NCBI RefSeq assembly: GCF_014109825.1
Contig: NZ_CP059576.1
Location: 2,816,001-2,880,000, forward strand
Direction: 5' to 3'
Origin: Legionella sp. PC997
GTDB lineage: Bacteria > Pseudomonadota > Gammaproteobacteria > Legionellales > Legionellaceae
Length of the DNA stretch: 64,000 nt
Under the pieces are notes generated by a model, which was given only the letters and a program-made list of their open reading frames with translations, did no database searches and was not told where the DNA came from. Positions 56,776-64,000 of this stretch are shown here, in pieces; position 1 is the stretch's first letter; every line of letters starts with the position of its first letter. The position numbers and the translations under genes are program-made.

Positions 56776-58006
56776 TGTACATGAAACTGCCCAAGTAATA
56801 GCTACGTTAAAGGATCCACGTACTATACGTGTGCGCTCACAAGCTATTTTGGATCGCGTAAAGCAAGATAAATCAGTTTATTTTTCTTTAGATCCTGAAA
56901 AAATGACCAGCACAGCCTCCTTTGTTATTGAAGTAATTCAAGATAATTATCCAAATCTTGATATTCCTTATCACAGTCGTTGGCGTCATTTTGAAGCTGG
57001 TGGGATTGATCGAATAAAAAAAATGCAGGAACACATGAATACCCTTCCTGCAGAACAACAAGGAAAAATTCTTTATGAACTGGTTATCATCAGTGTATTT
57101 TTAGATGCTGGTGCCGGTCAACATTGGCGCTTCAAGGAGCCTGCGACAGGTATAGAATATTCACGATCTGAAGGCTTAGCCTTAGCCAGCTTATCTCTTT
57201 ACCAAGAGGGTGTTTTTAGTGCCATCCCAACTGAACCGTTGAGAATAGATGCAGAGCGGTTATTGGCTTTTGGTGAAGAGGCACTCCGGCATGGATTTCA
57301 AGTGACTCCCGACAATCCTCTTGAAGGTCTTACCGGAAGAGTTGCTCTTCTCAATCGACTGGGCAGGTTAATCCAACACGATCAATATCATTTTGGAAAA
57401 GAAAACCGCTTGGGTGATTTTTATACTTATATAAGCTCCTTGGCAGTAAATAACAAAGTTACAGCCTCGCAAATTTTTCAGGAAGTACTCAATACATTCA
57501 ACGAAATATGGCCCGCCAGACTTTCATTTGAGGGAATACCCCTTGGAGACGTCTGGGAATATAATCCTCTAAAAACAAATGAACCTGGATCGGGTTATAT
57601 TCCATTTCATAAATTATCCCAGTGGCTTACTTATTCCTTAATTGAACCCTTAGAACAAGCAGGAATTACAGTAACTCATCTGGAAGAGCTCACAGGTTTA
57701 CCAGAATATCGAAATGGTGGATTGCTTATAGATTGTGGTGTACTGCAATTTAAAAACCAAGCAATTCTAAAAAATGCACTGCCCCCTGATTCAGAAATAA
57801 TTGTGGAGTGGCGTGCATTAACGGTTTCACTTTTAGATGAATTAGCTGCTTTAATCAGAAAAAAATTGCAAAAGAGTGCGCACGAGCTGCCCTTGGCTAA
57901 AATTTTGCAAGGAGGAACTTGGGAAGCCGGACGGCGGATTGCGAAACAAAAACGACCCCAAGGTACCCCCCCTATTCACATCATTAGTGACGGTACCGTA
58001 TTTTAA
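56768..58006 (+). CDS. URC4/urg3 family protein (DUF1688)
   Basis: A 412-residue member of DUF1688, the family of yeast URC4 and fission-yeast urg3, needed for uracil catabolism. Recognisable segments are DIPYHSRWRHFEAGGIDR (about residues 69-86) and LDAGAGQHWRFKEPATG, both strongly conserved in the family, and WEYNPLKTNEPGSGYIPFHK. Its exact reaction is not firmly established. The ATG at 56768 is used; a GTG at 56759 in frame is possible. Stop-start overlap with URC1 shows coupling; uracil phosphoribosyltransferase follows. Confidence 0.92.
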   Translation: MSNVHETAQVIATLKDPRTIRVRSQAILDRVKQDKSVYFSLDPEKMTSTASFVIEVIQDNYPNLDIPYHSRWRHFEAGGIDRIKKMQEHMNTLPAEQQGKILYELVIISVFLDAGAGQHWRFKEPATGIEYSRSEGLALASLSLYQEGVFSAIPTEPLRIDAERLLAFGEEALRHGFQVTPDNPLEGLTGRVALLNRLGRLIQHDQYHFGKENRLGDFYTYISSLAVNNKVTASQIFQEVLNTFNEIWPARLSFEGIPLGDVWEYNPLKTNEPGSGYIPFHKLSQWLTYSLIEPLEQAGITVTHLEELTGLPEYRNGGLLIDCGVLQFKNQAILKNALPPDSEIIVEWRALTVSLLDELAALIRKKLQKSAHELPLAKILQGGTWEAGRRIAKQKRPQGTPPIHIISDGTVF

Positions 58007-58144
58007 ATTTAAGACCGTTTCTAGCTTGGCTAAATAGCCTGGTTAAGAACAACGTAGTAAACGGGATTTAACACCATGTTTCCCGCTTTCCGCTTCGCTT
58101 CACCAGGCTATAATTTTTCACCTAAACCGCAGTTTGGAGTTAAA

Positions 58145-58789
58145 ATGAACGATCAACAGGTAGTTGTAGTGAACCATCCATTAATTCAGCATAAATTAAC
58201 AATTATGCGCCGAAAAGATACCAGCACCGTCAAATTTCGTACTCTAATGCATGAGATTAGCATGTTGCTCGCTTATGAGGTTACTCGTGATTTAGAAATG
58301 GAATATGAGGAAATTGAAACACCTTTAGCGATAATGAAATCCCCTGTTTTAAAAGGAAAAAAATTAGTTTTTGTATCCATATTGCGTGCGGGTAATGGAT
58401 TAGTCGATGGGATGTTGCAACTTGTGCCTACCGCACGAATCGGCCATATTGGTTTGTATCGGGACCCTAAAACCCTTGAAGCAATTGAATATTATATTAA
58501 ACTTCCAGAACATACCCGAAATCGTGATGTGATTGTAGTTGATCCCATGTTAGCTACGGGAAATTCTGCAATCGCTGCGGTTAAAGAAATTAAAGCAATC
58601 GAGCCTAAATCGATTAAATTTCTCTGTCTGCTCGCATCACCTGAAGGCATTGCAGCATTTCATGAAGAGCATCCAGAGATTCCCATTTACACGGCTGCAA
58701 TAGACCAACAACTCAACGAGAAAGGCTATATTATTCCAGGCTTAGGTGATGCAGGAGACAGGCTTTATGGAACAAAACTAGAATATTAA
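58145..58789 (+). CDS. upp: Uracil phosphoribosyltransferase
   Basis: Converts uracil and PRPP to UMP, the entry step for both salvage and the URC pathway. The 214-residue protein has [35 protein letters not shown] (the PRPP loop) and [13 protein letters not shown] at the end. The ATG at 58145 has GGAG five bases upstream and gives the normal length; the longer frame to 58076 would add 23 residues. In fission yeast urg1, urg2 (UPRT) and urg3 act together, and the same three functions are clustered here. Confidence 0.97.
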   Translation: MNDQQVVVVNHPLIQHKLTIMRRKDTSTVKFRTLMHEISMLLAYEVTRDLEMEYEEIETPLAIMKSPVLKGKKLVFVSILRAGNGLVDGMLQLVPTARIGHIGLYRDPKTLEAIEYYIKLPEHTRNRDVIVVDPMLATGNSAIAAVKEIKAIEPKSIKFLCLLASPEGIAAFHEEHPEIPIYTAAIDQQLNEKGYIIPGLGDAGDRLYGTKLEY

Positions 58790-58836
58790 TTATTGAAACA
58801 TCCGTGCCGGGGCGGATCCTGTTGAAATATTAGCTT

Positions 58837-58864
58837 CACAGTGTTAATATTGAACACAGTGTTC
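58837..58864. promoter_or_regulatory. Repeat/palindrome upstream of the HAAAP permease
   Basis: CACAGTGTT occurs twice as direct repeats (58837-58845 and 58855-58863, 18 bases apart), and GAACACAGTGTTC is a perfect 13-base palindrome (58852-58864). The element ends 20 bases before the permease start, next to the Shine-Dalgarno, where a bound repressor would block transcription. Regulator unknown. Confidence 0.45.
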
Positions 58865-58883
58865 GGTATAAAGGATGTTTTTA

Positions 58884-60179
58884 ATGTCGTCAAATGAAGC
58901 TGCAGCAATACGTTCACCCCTAGCAGTTAGTAAAAAGTATTCATGGACAAAACATGATACCGTATGGATGTTAAGTCTTTACGGTACTGCAGTCGGCGCC
59001 GGAACCCTTTTCCTTCCCATAGATGCAGGACTTAATGGGATCTGGCCCTTAATAATAATGGCCATCCTTGCCTTCCCTATGACTTATTTTTCACATCGCG
59101 CCCTATGCCGCTTTGTCTTATCAGGTTCTTCTACCCAAAATGACATTACCGAGGTGGTTGAAGAGCACTTCGGTAGTTTTGCAGGAAGGATATTGACGTG
59201 CTTGTATTTTTTTGCAATTTACCCCATTTTATTGATGTACAGTGTAGCAATAACTAATACTACCGAAAGTTTTATTGTGAATCAGTTAGGTATGTCCGCG
59301 CCACCTAGAGCACTTTTAGCCATACTCCTGATTCTGGGACTCATGGCTATTGTCCGTTTTGGACAAGAAATAATTGTTAAATCAATGTCCTTATTAGTTT
59401 TTCCTTTTGCAACAACATTATTATTTTTGTCTATTTATTTAATACCCAACTGGAATAGTGCTATTTTGCAACAAAGCAACTCTTTACATGCCAATGGGGG
59501 ACATGGATTGTTAATGACGCTCTGGTTAGTTATTCCGGTAATGGTTTTTTCTTTTAATCACTCACCTATTATTTCTTCTTTTGCGGTTAATCAAAAAAAG
59601 GAACATGGTATTGATGCAGACAGTAATAGTCTTTCGATCATGCGCTACAGCCATCTACTCATGGTCTTTTCGGTGATGTTCTTTGTATTCAGTTGTGTTT
59701 TTAGTCTCTCACCTCAAGACCTTCTACAAGCAAAACAACAAAATATTTCGATTTTGTCTTATCTTGCAAATCATTTTAAGACTCCTCTCATTGCTTGTAT
59801 TGCCCCTATTATCGCTTTTATTGCAATTTCTAAATCGTTTTTTGGTCATTATTTAGGGGCTAAAGAAGGTTTGAGCAGTATTATTGTCAATTTCCTAAAA
59901 CAAACGGGAAACAAGATAAGTCCATGTAGGTTACAACGAATCATAGAAATTTTTATGGTCATTACCTGCTGGATTGTTGCAACAATCAATCCCAACATTT
60001 TAAAAATGATAGAGACTCTAGGTGGACCAGTTATTGCTATCCTGTTGTTTATTATGCCTATGTATGCAACAGCTAAAATTCCTGCAATGAAAAAATATCG
60101 CACCCATGTGGTAAGTAATTTATTTACAACGATAATGGGTATCATCTCTATTTCAGCAATAATATACGGCTTGCTGTAA
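58884..60179 (+). CDS. HAAAP-family amino-acid permease (SdaC-like)
   Basis: Inner-membrane transporter of the hydroxy/aromatic amino-acid family. The 431-residue protein has about 11 hydrophobic helices; the first has MLSLYGTAVGAGTLFLPI, the family signature, and YFSHRALCRFVLSGSS follows. Likely substrate: serine, threonine or an aromatic amino acid with protons. The ATG at 58884 has AAGGA eight bases upstream; an ATG three codons earlier is possible. It follows upp after 94 bases with a palindromic element between, so it may be separately regulated. Confidence 0.88.
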   Translation: MSSNEAAAIRSPLAVSKKYSWTKHDTVWMLSLYGTAVGAGTLFLPIDAGLNGIWPLIIMAILAFPMTYFSHRALCRFVLSGSSTQNDITEVVEEHFGSFAGRILTCLYFFAIYPILLMYSVAITNTTESFIVNQLGMSAPPRALLAILLILGLMAIVRFGQEIIVKSMSLLVFPFATTLLFLSIYLIPNWNSAILQQSNSLHANGGHGLLMTLWLVIPVMVFSFNHSPIISSFAVNQKKEHGIDADSNSLSIMRYSHLLMVFSVMFFVFSCVFSLSPQDLLQAKQQNISILSYLANHFKTPLIACIAPIIAFIAISKSFFGHYLGAKEGLSSIIVNFLKQTGNKISPCRLQRIIEIFMVITCWIVATINPNILKMIETLGGPVIAILLFIMPMYATAKIPAMKKYRTHVVSNLFTTIMGIISISAIIYGLL

Positions 60180-60190
60180 AAAAAGCATAA

Positions 60191-60232
60191 CCTGGGTATA
60201 AAGCATAACGAAATCTGGGTTATGTTACCCAG
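60191..60232. repeat. Dispersed inverted repeat, copy 4
   Basis: CCTGGGTATAAAGCATAACG, then AAATCTGGGTTATG and an inverted GTTACCCAG. It begins 11 bases after the permease stop. The core AAGCATAACGAAA is shared with copy 2 at 20102. Confidence 0.65.
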
Positions 60233-60298
60233 AATGCTATTTCCATTCCTAAGAAAATATGAAACAATTTATGACAAGCTTATCCAATACTATTTTCG

Positions 60299-61090
60299 AT
60301 GCACGTTGAATTTCAGCACGTCCCTATAGAAAACATCCAAGCGGGGCAATATCAACCCAGACAAGATTTTAATGGCATCGCATTAAAAGAGCTCGCCCAA
60401 TCAATTGCCTCTCAGGGTTTGATTGAACCCTTAATCGTACGAACTATTGCAAAACAGCGTTATGAAATTATTGCTGGAGAACGACGATGGCGTGCTGCAA
60501 AAATAGCCGGATTGCACACAGTGCCCTGTTTAATAGGAAATTATACTGACAAACAAGCATGCGCACTCACCCTAATTGAAAACATTCAACGAGAAGATTT
60601 AAATTTGATTGAAGAGGCAAGCGCTTATCGGCGTTTGATTGATGAGTTTCACTACCATCAAGATGAAATAGCTACTTTAGTAGGAAAATCGCGCAGTCAT
60701 ATTGCCAATATTATTCGTCTACTCAGTTTAAGTGAATCAATAAAAAATTTAATTCGGGATAAAACCTTATCTTTGGGGCATGCGCGAGTTCTCGTAGGAT
60801 TAAATCCAGGCCAACAAGAGTATTTAGCCCAACAGACTATAGAACAAGAATGGTCAGTGAGACAGTTGGAACAAGCAGTTAAAACGCAAAAAAATAAACA
60901 ATTTTCAACTCCCCAAAATGCTAAAAGAGATCGGGACATTGAGCGATTACAAGCTCTATTGGCAGAGCAAGTGGGAGCGCCTGTGCAAATAATAAACGAT
61001 CATGGCGATGGCGGATGGTTACAAGTTAAATTTTTTGATAATGATACTCTCGCAGGACTTTTGGAGCGATTGGGCTTGAGATATGATTAA
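60299..61090 (+). CDS. ParB/RepB/Spo0J-type DNA-binding protein without ParA
   Basis: CTP-dependent DNA-binding clamp of the ParB type, 263 residues. The N domain has QYQPRQDF, IEPLIVRTI and the CTP-binding motif IIAGERRWRAAKIAGL (about 60-75), then TLIENIQREDLNLIEEA, and the helix-turn-helix VGKSRSHIANIIRLLSLS that would bind parS. Chromosomal ParB proteins normally have about 30 more N-terminal residues that contact ParA; here that part is missing, and no parA gene is adjacent. There is no Shine-Dalgarno at the ATG; a 16-codon open frame (60259-60309) overlaps it and could couple translation. May be a second, specialised ParB. Confidence 0.88.
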   Translation: MHVEFQHVPIENIQAGQYQPRQDFNGIALKELAQSIASQGLIEPLIVRTIAKQRYEIIAGERRWRAAKIAGLHTVPCLIGNYTDKQACALTLIENIQREDLNLIEEASAYRRLIDEFHYHQDEIATLVGKSRSHIANIIRLLSLSESIKNLIRDKTLSLGHARVLVGLNPGQQEYLAQQTIEQEWSVRQLEQAVKTQKNKQFSTPQNAKRDRDIERLQALLAEQVGAPVQIINDHGDGGWLQVKFFDNDTLAGLLERLGLRYD

Positions 61091-61144
61091 ACTAACTTAT
61101 CAATTTTTTATTCAACACGTGATAAAGCAAAAGGAACGATATCA

Positions 61145-62935
61145 ATGAAAAGGACCTTAACTGGCGCGTTTTTATTAGCCTTATCAGCACTATCACAGGG
61201 TGCCAGTATCCAAAGCGAAGTAGATAAACTAATTAACCGTATCAATCCGAATGTTAATCTCGGAATTGTCGTTCTTGACTTAACATCTGGCCAAACCTTA
61301 TATCGCCGGAATGCAGCGCGTTTGTATATCCCTGCAAGTAACATGAAGCTTTTTTCAGAAGCAGCTGCTTTGATGGTTCTTGGGCCGGATTATCGCTTCA
61401 AAAACCAATTGAATATAAGTGCGGGTAGCATACAACAAGGTGTACTCCAGGGTAATGTTTATGTGCAATTAAGTGGAGACCCTTCATTTAGCCGTAATGA
61501 TTTAAATACGCTACTTTACTCGCTAAAAGAATGGAATATCCATACCATCCAAGGTAACGTGTACATAGATAGCAGTTTTGCTGAAGTTTCCCCTTATCCC
61601 CCAGGTTGGTTAACATCCGATTTATCCTACAGTTATGGGGCTCCCAATGCCCCCGTAATGGTTGACTCTAATCGTTTGACGGTCACTGTAAATCCAGGGG
61701 CGCAGGCTGGAGATCCGGCGATCGTGGAAGCAGACGACGGTGGTGGCGCTATCACCTTAAATAACCAGGCTACAACAAAAGCCAACACCCAAGGGTGTGG
61801 TGTAGGTTTTAGTTTAGATCAAGACAATCATTTAACAGTTCGTGGTTGTGTCGGAGTTGGACAGTGGGCCGTACAACAAAAATTGGCTATAAAAAACCCC
61901 TTAATGTACACTCAAGCCATGATCAAAAACCAACTGCTAAAAGCCAATATACAACTGAACGGTCAAGTACAGTTAGGCAAAACTCCCGCAGGTTCTTTGT
62001 TAATTGCGACCCAACACTCTAAACCCGTATCCCAATTGATGGCAGATACGTTAAAGCCCTCTGATAACCTCTATGCAGACAGCCTTTATTTGCATGCTGC
62101 TGAAAAGCTCAAAGGGGCACCCGTAAACTGGCGAGGAGCCGAGCCTTTAATCAAAAATTTTTTACAATCACAGACTGGAATCGATTTTTCGAATGCGATT
62201 TTTACTGATGGATCGGGCTTATCACGATACAGTTTAGTAACGCCTGAGCAAACCATTTCACTTTTAAAATTTCTATACCAACGTTTTCCATTATCCTATG
62301 AATACATTTCCGCATTACCTATTTCTGGACGAGATGGTACCTTACAAAAAAGATTTCGGATTCCTATCCAACAAGGTTTTGTGCGGGCTAAAACCGGTAC
62401 CATGACCGGAATAAATAGTCTTTCAGGATATTTATATACTGCCAATGGTCATACGTTGGCTTTTGCAATGTATGTCAATAGGCAACCAGGAAAAGCCTCC
62501 GGACCAGGACGACCCGTATTGGATGCAATTATTACTTATTTTCTACAGAAAAACCCGGAAAGTAGTCGTTTGAGTCGAGTTTTTTCACCGCACCAGCGCA
62601 TTAGTTTTCAATTAAATCCTACCCAAGCTGAAAAACAAAAAGTACATCAAGCCCGATGGAGACGTTTGGAGTCTGCGATTCGAACAGCGCTGAGAGGGCA
62701 ACCTGTTAATATAGTGTATCGAGGTAATGAACTCATAGTAAACGATAACCAAGCGGATCCTGGAAAAGTATGGGCAACATTGCAATCCGTAGTAAAAAAA
62801 TATCCTTTTGCAGTCATGTTGTCTTCTAAGACACTACCGATTAATCCTTCGGGTAGACCTACTTTACTGTGGATACAAGCGCCAGAGATGCCCAATCAAA
62901 TACAAAGAGTATGGAGTATTCGCGAAGCGGCTTAG
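61145..62935 (+). CDS. dacB: D-alanyl-D-alanine carboxypeptidase/endopeptidase (PBP4, S13 family)
   Basis: Periplasmic penicillin-binding protein that trims or cleaves peptidoglycan cross-links. A signal peptide (MKRTLTGAFLLALSALSQGA) precedes IPASNMKLF with catalytic S65-x-x-K68, KPSDNLYADS with the Ser-Asp-Asn motif, and VRAKTGTMTGINSLSG with the Lys-Thr-Gly motif. The 596 residues exceed the usual 480 or so because of a C-terminal extension of about 110 residues after the catalytic domain. A hairpin with 10-bp arms follows the stop. Confidence 0.94.
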   Translation: MKRTLTGAFLLALSALSQGASIQSEVDKLINRINPNVNLGIVVLDLTSGQTLYRRNAARLYIPASNMKLFSEAAALMVLGPDYRFKNQLNISAGSIQQGVLQGNVYVQLSGDPSFSRNDLNTLLYSLKEWNIHTIQGNVYIDSSFAEVSPYPPGWLTSDLSYSYGAPNAPVMVDSNRLTVTVNPGAQAGDPAIVEADDGGGAITLNNQATTKANTQGCGVGFSLDQDNHLTVRGCVGVGQWAVQQKLAIKNPLMYTQAMIKNQLLKANIQLNGQVQLGKTPAGSLLIATQHSKPVSQLMADTLKPSDNLYADSLYLHAAEKLKGAPVNWRGAEPLIKNFLQSQTGIDFSNAIFTDGSGLSRYSLVTPEQTISLLKFLYQRFPLSYEYISALPISGRDGTLQKRFRIPIQQGFVRAKTGTMTGINSLSGYLYTANGHTLAFAMYVNRQPGKASGPGRPVLDAIITYFLQKNPESSRLSRVFSPHQRISFQLNPTQAEKQKVHQARWRRLESAIRTALRGQPVNIVYRGNELIVNDNQADPGKVWATLQSVVKKYPFAVMLSSKTLPINPSGRPTLLWIQAPEMPNQIQRVWSIREAA

Positions 62936-62957
62936 GAATGAATCATTGGGACACGCA

Positions 62958-62993
62958 ACGAAACTTGAGAAACCTTAATTCTACAAGTTTCGT
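62958..62993. repeat. Inverted repeat after dacB
   Basis: ACGAAACTTG (62958-62967) and CAAGTTTCGT (62984-62993) are a perfect 10-bp inverted repeat with a 16-base loop, 23 bases after dacB. It could be a terminator stem, but no U-tract follows, or an operator for the next gene. Confidence 0.4.
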
Positions 62994-63054
62994 GACCTAA
63001 CCTAAATGATTTAATATACGTTATATTCTTTAGTAAATAGCAATGGAGATTTAA

Positions 63055-64000
63055 TTGAATTCACTCGTTCAAATTATTCTACTGGTTTTTTGCTTTGTCC
63101 ATTCTCTTTATGCGGCTCCAAGTTTTTTAACAATTAGTGATATTCACTACGGCAGTACGAATCAATCTCGTGATGGAGAGGATACTGGGCCAGAATTTCT
63201 AAAAATTACCATGAAGCAATATGAAAAACTAAGCAAAAAAGTAGACTTCATTCTTTGTTTAGGTGATTTACCTACTCACTCTTTATTTAATTCACCTAAA
63301 AAAGGTGAGTTCGAAAAAACTGTATTTGATGAATTATATGAGAACGATAAGGATCTGAAACCTATTTTTTATATTCCAGGGAACAATGACTCTTTACTTG
63401 GTAATTATCAACCCTTTGAATCAAATGGTGTTTCTCCATTAAATTTTGCTACGGACTGGGATGGAGCTTGTGCTCACTGTAAAGGATTAATTATAGATGA
63501 CAGTCATATGTATCAAGATGGGTATTATTCGAGTTATGTAATCCCTGGGGATAAAGAAATTATTTTGATAGCCTTAAATGCAACTCAATGGACAAGAACA
63601 CCTATTCTTTCAAAGTATGCAAATCAGGAGCATGATGCTTTAACCCAACTTTCGTGGCTGAATCAACAATTAAAAAAACATCACGCCAAACAACTTTTAA
63701 TTGCTATGCATGAACCACCTGGAACTTCATATCGGGGGGAGCCTATTTGGCATGAACCTTATCTGCAAGAATTTATAAGCATATTAAACAACCATAAAAA
63801 ATCATACGGTGAAATCACTCTACTTACCTCTCATACGCATATGGATGGATTTAGAAAAATCCATTTAAATGATGGAAGTAATATATATGCTTATTCTAAT
63901 CCAGCTGTTAGCCGTATTCATCACAATTACCCAGCGATGAAAATATTTAGCCTGGGTAATAATTTAAAAATAAAAAATTTTACTACTTATTATACAAGTG
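63055..64000 (+). CDS. Secreted calcineurin-like metallophosphoesterase, 3' end beyond window
   Basis: Predicted secreted or periplasmic phosphoesterase of the acid-sphingomyelinase-like type. A signal peptide (VQIILLVFCFVHSLYAAPS) precedes the metal-binding motifs: TISDIHYGS (Asp-x-His), LCLGDLPTHS (GDxxx), YIPGNNDSL (GNxx), IAMHEPPG and LLTSHTHMDGF (His-x-His equivalent). About 315 residues are visible and the frame is open at the window end. The start is TTG at 63055, with GGAG six bases upstream; the ATG at 63043 runs into a stop. Substrate unknown; a host-facing role is possible. Confidence 0.87.
   Translation, partial: MNSLVQIILLVFCFVHSLYAAPSFLTISDIHYGSTNQSRDGEDTGPEFLKITMKQYEKLSKKVDFILCLGDLPTHSLFNSPKKGEFEKTVFDELYENDKDLKPIFYIPGNNDSLLGNYQPFESNGVSPLNFATDWDGACAHCKGLIIDDSHMYQDGYYSSYVIPGDKEIILIALNATQWTRTPILSKYANQEHDALTQLSWLNQQLKKHHAKQLLIAMHEPPGTSYRGEPIWHEPYLQEFISILNNHKKSYGEITLLTSHTHMDGFRKIHLNDGSNIYAYSNPAVSRIHHNYPAMKIFSLGNNLKIKNFTTYYTS

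Noticed and set aside
58852-58864. Gram-positive LexA (Cheo) box, GAAC-N4-GTTC
   Set aside because: The spacing here is five bases, and the gene behind it is a permease, not an SOS gene.

Overview
The window reads as a gammaproteobacterial chromosome segment from the genus Legionella, probably not L. pneumophila itself. The grounds are low G+C with dense coding; a fatty acyl-AMP ligase very close to the L. pneumophila enzyme I remember; a tandem pair of Pht-type MFS transporters beside deoB; and several orphan coiled-coil or charged proteins of the kind exported by the Dot/Icm type IV secretion system. I see no rRNA, tRNA, CRISPR array, insertion sequence or prophage. Species placement is inference.

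Layout. 1-7.4 kb: housekeeping genes (malic enzyme 3'-truncated by the window edge, L31, Dps, two tandem exonuclease III genes, WrbA, a small effector-like protein, hslVU behind a sigma32-type promoter). 7.6-13.1 kb: minus-strand set of deoB, two MFS transporters (one frameshifted) and an ArnT-like glycosyltransferase. 13.4-20.1 kb: putative effector, polysaccharide deacetylase, type IV pilin, ComEC, Ada. 20.3-22.1 kb: small membrane protein, MscS channel, Gly/His/Trp-rich secreted protein. 22.2-26.6 kb: nsrR, DUF488, truncated haemoglobin, cydP, cydA, cydB (frameshifted), cydX, preceded by an NsrR-type operator. 26.6-34.5 kb: L,D-transpeptidase, orphan small protein, SbmA/BacA-type ABC transporter, and an export operon (HlyD-type adaptor, two FUSC membrane proteins, NodT-type outer membrane factor). 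34.8-38.8 kb: two DUF190 proteins, a large effector-like coiled-coil protein and a DUF4153-like membrane protein.

38.8-55.3 kb is a two-armed acyl-chain locus. The minus arm has a hexapeptide transferase, a GH3-family acyl-adenylating enzyme, an acyl-CoA dehydrogenase (frameshifted) and a carboxyltransferase. The plus arm has a KAS III-like synthase, a fatty acyl-AMP ligase, a second ANL ligase, an acyl carrier protein, an SDR reductase and a second KAS III. A TPR protein, a tail-anchored orphan protein, a second ACP, a Bcr/CflA MFS exporter and a MAPEG protein follow. This looks like an ACP-dependent pathway for a small lipid or acyl-amide of unknown structure. 55.5-60.2 kb carries URC1-like, URC4/DUF1688 and uracil phosphoribosyltransferase genes (the second uracil-degradation pathway) plus an HAAAP-type amino-acid permease. 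60.3-64 kb: ParB without ParA, a PBP4-type carboxypeptidase, and a secreted metallophosphoesterase cut by the window end.

Three genes (second MFS, cydB, acyl-CoA dehydrogenase) each carry a frameshift explained by loss of one G from a G-run, which suggests either assembly error or contingency tracts. A dispersed CCTGGGT...AACCYGGGTT inverted repeat recurs just downstream of coding regions. Several starts are TTG or GTG, chosen here by their Shine-Dalgarno sequences.
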